Below are positions 1-5,125 of a DNA stretch of 5,125 nt, piece by piece; the stretch's first letter is position 1; every line of letters starts with the position of its first letter. Origin of the DNA: Kiritimatiellales bacterium. GTDB taxonomy: Bacteria > Verrucomicrobiota > Kiritimatiellia > Kiritimatiellales > Tichowtungiaceae. The notes under the pieces were generated by a model. That model saw only the letters and a program-made list of their open reading frames with translations, did no database searches and had not been told where the DNA came from. Where the stretch lies: assembly GCA_028692515.1 (NCBI GenBank), contig JAQUXG010000080.1:2097-7221 (forward strand). Reading direction: 5' to 3'. The translations under genes and the position numbers were made by a program.

Positions 1-777
1 TGTCCGCTCGGCTCTGCCGCCAGTTACGGCGTACCGTTAGAGATCGACCGCGAACTGACCGCCGACCTGCTCGGCTTCAGTCGTCCGACGCACACCGTGC
101 TTTACGCCAATAACGGGCGCGGAAAACTCGAATCGATTGTGCTCGGCGCGATGAGTCAGGTCATGCTGTCGCTCTCGCGCATGGCGCAGGATCTGATGCT
201 CTTTACCATGCCGGAGTTCGGCTATTTCACGCTTCCGGATGAGCTGACAACCGGCAGCAGCATTATGCCGCAGAAGAAAAATCCGGATGTCATCGAACTG
301 GTGCGCGCCCGCGCGACGCGGGTGAAGGCCTGCGAAATCGCCGTATACGACCTGATCAAGGGATCGGCGGGCGGCTACAACCGCGATCTGCAGGATGCCA
401 AAGAACCATTCATGGAAGGCATTTCTATGACCCGCGCCTGCCTGCGCGTGCTTTCCCCGTTTGTTCAGGCGATCCGGGTGAATAAAGAAAAACTGCTGGC
501 CGGTTTTACGCCGGATGTTTTCGCGACCGATCGCGCGCTCGAACTGGTTGGGCAGGGGATGCCGTTCCGCGATGCGTATCACTACGTTAAAGAAAATCTC
601 GGTGAGCTGTCCAACATGGATCCGATCAAAGCGATCATGCAGAAGACACATCTCGGCGCACCGCTTGGCATCGACTGGGAGCTTCTAAAAGACCGTGCCA
701 AAGCCGTCGTCGAAACGGTTCGTGAAGAGCGCAAAACCATTAATGCAGCCATCAAAAAACTGATGGCGTCCACATAG
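1..777 (+). CDS. argH: Argininosuccinate lyase, C-terminal part (5' end outside window)
   Basis: This enzyme cleaves argininosuccinate to arginine and fumarate, the last step of arginine synthesis, in the cytosol. The reading frame is open from base 1 to the TAG at 775-777 and gives 258 residues. The family is usually about 460 residues, so roughly the first 200 lie off the left edge. Visible landmarks are PLGSAASYG at fragment residues 2-10, a variant of the family's PLG(S/A)GALAG segment, and the fumarate-lyase signature GSSIMPQKKNPD at residues 85-96 (bases 253-288). That signature is the mobile loop whose serine is the catalytic acid/base in this superfamily. GGYNRDLQ (residues 124-131) and the C-terminal ATDRALELVGQGMPFRDAYH helix segment also fit. 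The upstream catalytic histidine region is outside the window. PLGSAASYG in place of GALAG resembles the Bacteroidetes-type ArgH branch, from memory. The gene looks intact as far as seen. Confidence 0.96.
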   Translation, partial: CPLGSAASYGVPLEIDRELTADLLGFSRPTHTVLYANNGRGKLESIVLGAMSQVMLSLSRMAQDLMLFTMPEFGYFTLPDELTTGSSIMPQKKNPDVIELVRARATRVKACEIAVYDLIKGSAGGYNRDLQDAKEPFMEGISMTRACLRVLSPFVQAIRVNKEKLLAGFTPDVFATDRALELVGQGMPFRDAYHYVKENLGELSNMDPIKAIMQKTHLGAPLGIDWELLKDRAKAVVETVREERKTINAAIKKLMAST

Positions 778-781
778 CCGG

Positions 782-1000
782 CTACTGCCCGGATAAAACC
801 TGTTCGATGATTCCCTGAACCCTGTGGTTGTGGTTCGGGGTGAGATCGCTCGGGATAAACTCACGGCCAATAGCCATGGCAACCTGTCGCCGGGCGCAGA
901 GCGCTGGATTGTTGAGGCAATAAACTTCTTTTAGAGCGGTGCCGGCTTTTGAATCCAGTTTGTTGAAAAACAAACATCCTTCTATAAGTTCGCATTTCAT
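782..1000 (-). CDS. Small conserved four-cysteine protein of unknown function
   Basis: This gene encodes 72 residues, from ATG (complement of 998-1000) to TAG (complement of 782-784). Function is unknown. The start MKCELIEGCLFFN, the middle ALCARRQVAMAIGRE and the end FIPSDLTPNHNHRVQGII match a pattern I remember from small hypothetical proteins in many environmental bacteria: MKCE-x-I-x2-C-x-FFN, then CAR-x2-V-x2-A-x-G-x(3)-P-x-DL-x-PN. No family name is claimed. Four cysteines (residues 3, 9, 28, 35) form two pairs, C-x5-C and C-x6-C, which could bind a metal or an iron-sulfur cluster; this is inference. There is no signal peptide or membrane segment. On the minus strand a GGAAAGGGG tract lies about 6 bases before the ATG and can serve as ribosome binding site. 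The gene converges with argH, leaving only 4 bases (778-781), and is divergent from cimA. Confidence 0.78.
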   Translation of the reverse strand: MKCELIEGCLFFNKLDSKAGTALKEVYCLNNPALCARRQVAMAIGREFIPSDLTPNHNHRVQGIIEQVLSGQ

Positions 1001-1067
1001 ATCCCGCCCCTTTCCGAGGGCAGGCTATTCCCTGAGAGAGGGTGCCGCAATCTCAAAAACCGCAAAG

Positions 1068-1084
1068 TTTCCAAACATTGGAAA
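1068..1084. repeat. Intergenic copy of the TTCCAA-N3-TTGGAA palindrome
   Basis: The sequence TTTCCAAACATTGGAAA has perfect 7-base arms (TTTCCAA/TTGGAAA) around a 3-base spacer, ACA. It differs by one spacer base from the copy at 5079-5095 and shares the 6-base core arms with the copy at 3582-3596. A run of seven T starts 5 bases downstream, so a weak terminator-like role on the plus strand cannot be excluded, although the stem is A/T-rich. The recurrence argues for a dispersed genomic motif or a protein-binding site. Confidence 0.8.
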
Positions 1085-1117
1085 GTCGCTTTTTTTGGGC
1101 GTGCATAGCGGAGAAGC

Positions 1118-1183
1118 ATGGTCGAGCCGTCGCTTCTTAAAGACCCGCAGGTGCGCGAAGGATTATCGATGAATCGCATATAA
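1118..1183 (+). CDS. Possible 21-codon leader ORF upstream of cimA
   Basis: The ORF runs from ATG (1118-1120) to TAA (1181-1183) and gives 21 residues beginning MVEPSLLKDPQVREG. A GGAG at 1110-1113 sits 4 bases before the ATG, a better ribosome binding site than those of tgt or queH. It ends 95 bases before the cimA start. Branched-chain residues make up 6 of 21 (V2, L6, L7, V12, L16, I21). That is suggestive for a gene of isoleucine synthesis but is not the dense run typical of attenuation peptides. No clear pair of competing hairpins or a terminator follows it. It may be a chance ORF. Confidence 0.2.
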   Translation: MVEPSLLKDPQVREGLSMNRI

Positions 1184-1266
1184 ACCGGGTGGGTTTTTAG
1201 TTTTTCCAAAAACCGCGCCTCGGGGCTTTAATTCTGTGGATGGATTGTCTAATTTACGAGCCTTCC

Positions 1267-1272
1267 AGGGGG
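1267..1272 (+). promoter_or_regulatory. Ribosome binding site that sets the cimA start
   Basis: AGGGGG lies 6 bases before the ATG at 1279. It favours that start over the in-frame ATG at 1240, which would add 13 residues (MDCLIYEPSRGKA) with no family counterpart. It also favours 1279 over the ATG at 1285, two codons downstream. Confidence 0.7.
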
Positions 1273-1278
1273 AAAGCC

Positions 1279-4029
<2,751 letters not shown>

Positions 4030-4031
<2 letters not shown>

Positions 4032-4101
4032 ATTAATGCGTAACAAGTAATACGTAATTGGGAATTTTTCTTAATTACGCATCACGCATTACGAATTACG
4101 A
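4030..4101. repeat. Inverted array of degenerate 7-base repeats between tgt and queH
   Basis: The right arm is four tandem heptads: ATTACGC (4074), ATCACGC (4081), ATTACGA (4088) and ATTACGA (4095). The left arm holds the reverse-complement type: TGCGTAA (4037), CAAGTAA (4044) and TACGTAA (4051). The centre (about 4059-4073) is A/T-rich. Read from the centre outwards, the arms agree at about 19 of 28 positions, so the transcript could fold into an imperfect long hairpin. The array begins on the tgt stop codon and ends three bases before the queH ATG, so it fills the whole spacer. It belongs to the same family as the array at 4644-4714. It might limit readthrough from tgt or expose little ribosome-binding sequence for queH; both are inference. 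Confidence 0.85.
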
Positions 4102-4104
4102 TTT

Positions 4105-4656
4105 ATGAAAAACCCTGAACTCGAAACTTCGAACTCCAAACTGCTCCTCCACACCTGTTGCGCGCCGTGTGCGGCGCCGTCGGCGGAACGTCTGGTGCTC
4201 GAAGGGCGCGAGGTAATTCTCTATTTCAGTAACTTCAACATTCATCCCGAAGCGGAGTATCTGAAACGCCTCGAAACAGCCCGCAAACTGGCGCAGAAGA
4301 TGAACCTGGTCATTGAAGAAGATCAGTACGATCACGCCGAATGGCTGGCGCACATCCACGGTTTGGAAAACGAGCCGGAGAAAGGCGCGCGTTGCCGCAA
4401 GTGTTTTGAGTTCAGTCTGACCCGCACCAACCAGATGGCCGAGCGGCTCGGGATTGAAGCCTTTGCCACCACGCTCACACTCAGTCCACACAAAGTGTCG
4501 CGTATCATTTTTGAAATCGGCGCGCAGTTTCCGCGCTTTGTGCCGATCGACTTTAAAAAGCAGGGTGGCTTTCTGCGCAGCATTCAGCTAAGCGAGGAAT
4601 ACAACCTCTACCGCCAGAGTTATTGCGGGTGTGAGTTTTCTGTACGTAACGCGTAA
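4105..4656 (+). CDS. queH: Epoxyqueuosine reductase, QueH type
   Basis: This enzyme reduces epoxyqueuosine to queuosine in tRNA, the last step of the pathway, replacing the unrelated cobalamin-dependent QueG. The product has 183 residues, formerly the DUF208 family. Conserved motifs are LLLHTCCAPCAAP with C18, C19 and C22, FNIHPEAEYLKRLE, GLENEPEKGARCRKCFE with C97 and C100, TTLTLSPHK, and the C-terminal YRQSYCGCEFS with C174 and C176. These cysteines supply the [4Fe-4S] cluster and neighbouring iron site known for the family. ATG 4105 is the only suitable start before the first motif, but no Shine-Dalgarno precedes it. The first 11 residues (MKNPELETSNS) look like a non-conserved extension coded by 7-base repeats. 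The last three codons and the stop come from the downstream repeat array. Presence next to tgt supports the role. QueA, needed between the two steps, is not in the window. Confidence 0.95.
   Translation: MKNPELETSNSKLLLHTCCAPCAAPSAERLVLEGREVILYFSNFNIHPEAEYLKRLETARKLAQKMNLVIEEDQYDHAEWLAHIHGLENEPEKGARCRKCFEFSLTRTNQMAERLGIEAFATTLTLSPHKVSRIIFEIGAQFPRFVPIDFKKQGGFLRSIQLSEEYNLYRQSYCGCEFSVRNA
4110..4144 (+). repeat. Seven-base periodicity in the first codons of queH
   Basis: Five consecutive heptads can be laid out: AAACCCT (4110), GAACTCG (4117), AAACTTC (4124), GAACTCC (4131) and AAACTGC (4138), consensus roughly RAACTCN. The unit differs from the ATTACGN unit of the flanking arrays. It coincides with the poorly conserved N-terminal extension of QueH and runs into its first conserved codons (KLL). 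The copies are short and degenerate, so chance is not excluded. Confidence 0.55.
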
Positions 4657-4714
4657 CACGTGATGCGTAATTAAGTAATTCTCTCAATTACGGATGACTC
4701 ATTACTCGTTAATT
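4644..4714. repeat. Inverted array of degenerate 7-base repeats between queH and pgl
   Basis: The left arm reads ACGTAAC (4644), GCGTAAC (4651), ACGTGAT (4658), GCGTAAT (4665) and AAGTAAT (4673). The right arm reads ATTACGG (4687), ATGACTC (4694), ATTACTC (4701) and GTTAATT (4708). A pyrimidine-rich TCTCTC separates the arms. The unit and the inverted layout match the array at 4030-4101. The left arm encodes the end of QueH (R181, N182, A183 and TAA), and the right arm contains the pgl stop (complement of 4709-4711). Lying between convergent genes, the imperfect hairpin could act as a shared transcription stop, but there is no classical G+C stem with a T-run. Confidence 0.85.
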
Positions 4715-5125
4715 TGTCTGATCCGTCCAGATTTCGACGTTCGGATGATCGGCGAGGGCAACGCCCGCCGGAATGGTTTCCGGTTTTTTGAGAAGCGTTT
4801 GAATCATCTCTTTTTTATCCGCGCCGGTGGCGAGAATCAGAATTTTTTCAACCTTGTGCAGAAGAGTTGGAGTTACGCTGATGCGGTCGGGCTTTTCGGT
4901 TTTAATTACCGGAATCGTTAGGCGGGCATCGCGCAACGCGGCATCCTGCAGATTGAAAAGAGATGCGGTGTGTCCGTCTGTGCCGAGGCCGAGCAGTCCC
5001 AGAGGAATCCGTTCGATCCGGCTCACATCATTATGAAATATTTGTGCCGCCTGCTCAATCGGCAGGTCGGTTCTTGTTTTTCCAAGCATTGGAAAAAACG
5101 GAGAGATCGTTCCGAAATTACTCTG
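4709..5125 (-). CDS. pgl: 6-phosphogluconolactonase, C-terminal part (5' end outside window)
   Basis: This enzyme hydrolyses 6-phosphogluconolactone to 6-phosphogluconate, the second step of the oxidative pentose phosphate pathway, in the cytosol. The frame is open from the right edge to TAA (complement of 4709-4711) and gives 138 residues of a family usually about 220-270 long; roughly the first 100 are missing. The diagnostic motif is LLGLGTDGHTASLF (DGHTASLF at complement of 4955-4978), preceded by LPIEQAAQIF and followed by RISVTPTLLHKVEKILILATGADKK, the usual order. The edge begins with SNFGT, matching the family's conserved SN(Y/F)G segment, so the ATG at 5087-5089 is internal and not the start. 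Between SNFG and the IEQAA helix the protein seems about eight residues shorter than the Pseudomonas homologue as I recall it, and a palindrome lies exactly there. The gene converges with queH across a repeat array. Confidence 0.93.
   Translation of the reverse strand, partial: QSNFGTISPFFPMLGKTRTDLPIEQAAQIFHNDVSRIERIPLGLLGLGTDGHTASLFNLQDAALRDARLTIPVIKTEKPDRISVTPTLLHKVEKILILATGADKKEMIQTLLKKPETIPAGVALADHPNVEIWTDQTN
5077..5097. repeat. Copy of the TTCCAA-N3-TTGGAA palindrome inside pgl
   Basis: Perfect 9-base arms, TTTTTCCAA and TTGGAAAAA, flank the spacer GCA. This is the longest of the three copies in the window. Its central 17 bases match the intergenic copy at 1068-1084 at 16 positions. 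Read on the pgl strand it encodes FFPMLGK, in a locally short and poorly conserved part of the protein. Confidence 0.8.

Larger units (their letters stand above)
1001..1278. other. Divergent intergenic region between the small four-cysteine gene and cimA
   Basis: These 278 bases should hold the promoters of both flanking genes. They contain a 17-base palindrome at 1068-1084, followed 5 bases later by a T-run at 1090-1096. They also contain a possible 21-codon ORF at 1118-1183 and a weak inverted repeat, GGTTTTT (1192-1198) with AAAAACC (1208-1214), that has no T-tract after it. No convincing sigma-70 -35/-10 pair was found. TATAAA at 1179-1184 is a possible -10, but there is no matching -35 about 17 bases upstream. 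No T-box or other riboswitch core was recognised. Confidence 0.6.

Noticed and set aside
37..651. Minus-strand open frame of 204 codons opposite argH
   Set aside because: The plus strand here encodes unmistakable ArgH with its signature. The antisense translation has no recognisable domain.
1021..1062. Riboswitch-like CTGAGAGAGGGTGCC segment upstream of cimA
   Set aside because: A short resemblance to CTGAGA-type riboswitch text, but the other conserved elements of the TPP, glycine and SAM classes are absent.
1179..1184. TATAAA as a -10 element for cimA
   Set aside because: No acceptable -35 hexamer lies 16-18 bases upstream; the bases there read about CGAAGG.
1192..1214. Inverted repeat GGTTTTT/AAAAACC as a terminator or attenuator before cimA
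   Set aside because: It is only a 7-base A/T-rich stem with no following T-run, so it is too weak to call.
1240..1278. Upstream in-frame ATG start for cimA, adding 13 residues
   Set aside because: The extra residues have no counterpart in the family. AGGGGG is correctly spaced for the ATG at 1279.

Overview
The window carries bacterial chromosomal DNA of moderately high G+C content. It holds six genes: five with clear housekeeping identities and one small conserved protein of unknown function. The proteins are ordinary bacterial types, and several use GTG/ATG starts with weak or absent Shine-Dalgarno sequences. The sequence alone does not fix the taxon. The gene types plus many short dispersed repeats suggest an environmental Gram-negative bacterium. 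A member of the PVC group (for example Kiritimatiellota) is a low-confidence guess from memory.

Layout from left to right. The 3' part of argH (argininosuccinate lyase, last step of arginine synthesis) runs in from the left edge. It converges, with a 4-base gap, on a small minus-strand gene for a 72-residue four-cysteine protein. A 278-base divergent intergenic region follows, containing a perfect-arm palindrome and a possible 21-codon mini-ORF. Next come cimA ((R)-citramalate synthase, entry to the pyruvate route of isoleucine synthesis) and, 38 bases later on the same strand, tgt (tRNA-guanine transglycosylase). queH (epoxyqueuosine reductase, QueH type) follows tgt on the same strand. The right edge is a minus-strand gene for the C-terminal part of 6-phosphogluconolactonase (pgl), which converges on queH.

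Tgt and QueH catalyse, respectively, the base-exchange step and the final reduction step of queuosine synthesis in tRNA, so tgt-queH is a functional pair. cimA upstream is metabolically unrelated but could be co-transcribed with tgt. argH and pgl belong to separate transcription units.

The unusual content is in the small repeats. First, a palindrome TTCCAA-N3-TTGGAA occurs three times in 5.1 kb: once between genes, once inside tgt and once inside pgl. Second, queH is bracketed by two inverted arrays of degenerate 7-base units (consensus ATTACGN). The right array supplies the last codons and the stop of queH and also the stop of pgl. The left array ends three bases before the queH start codon. 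A different 7-base periodicity (consensus RAACTCN) underlies the first codons of queH. No complete mobile element, tRNA, rRNA or CRISPR array is visible.
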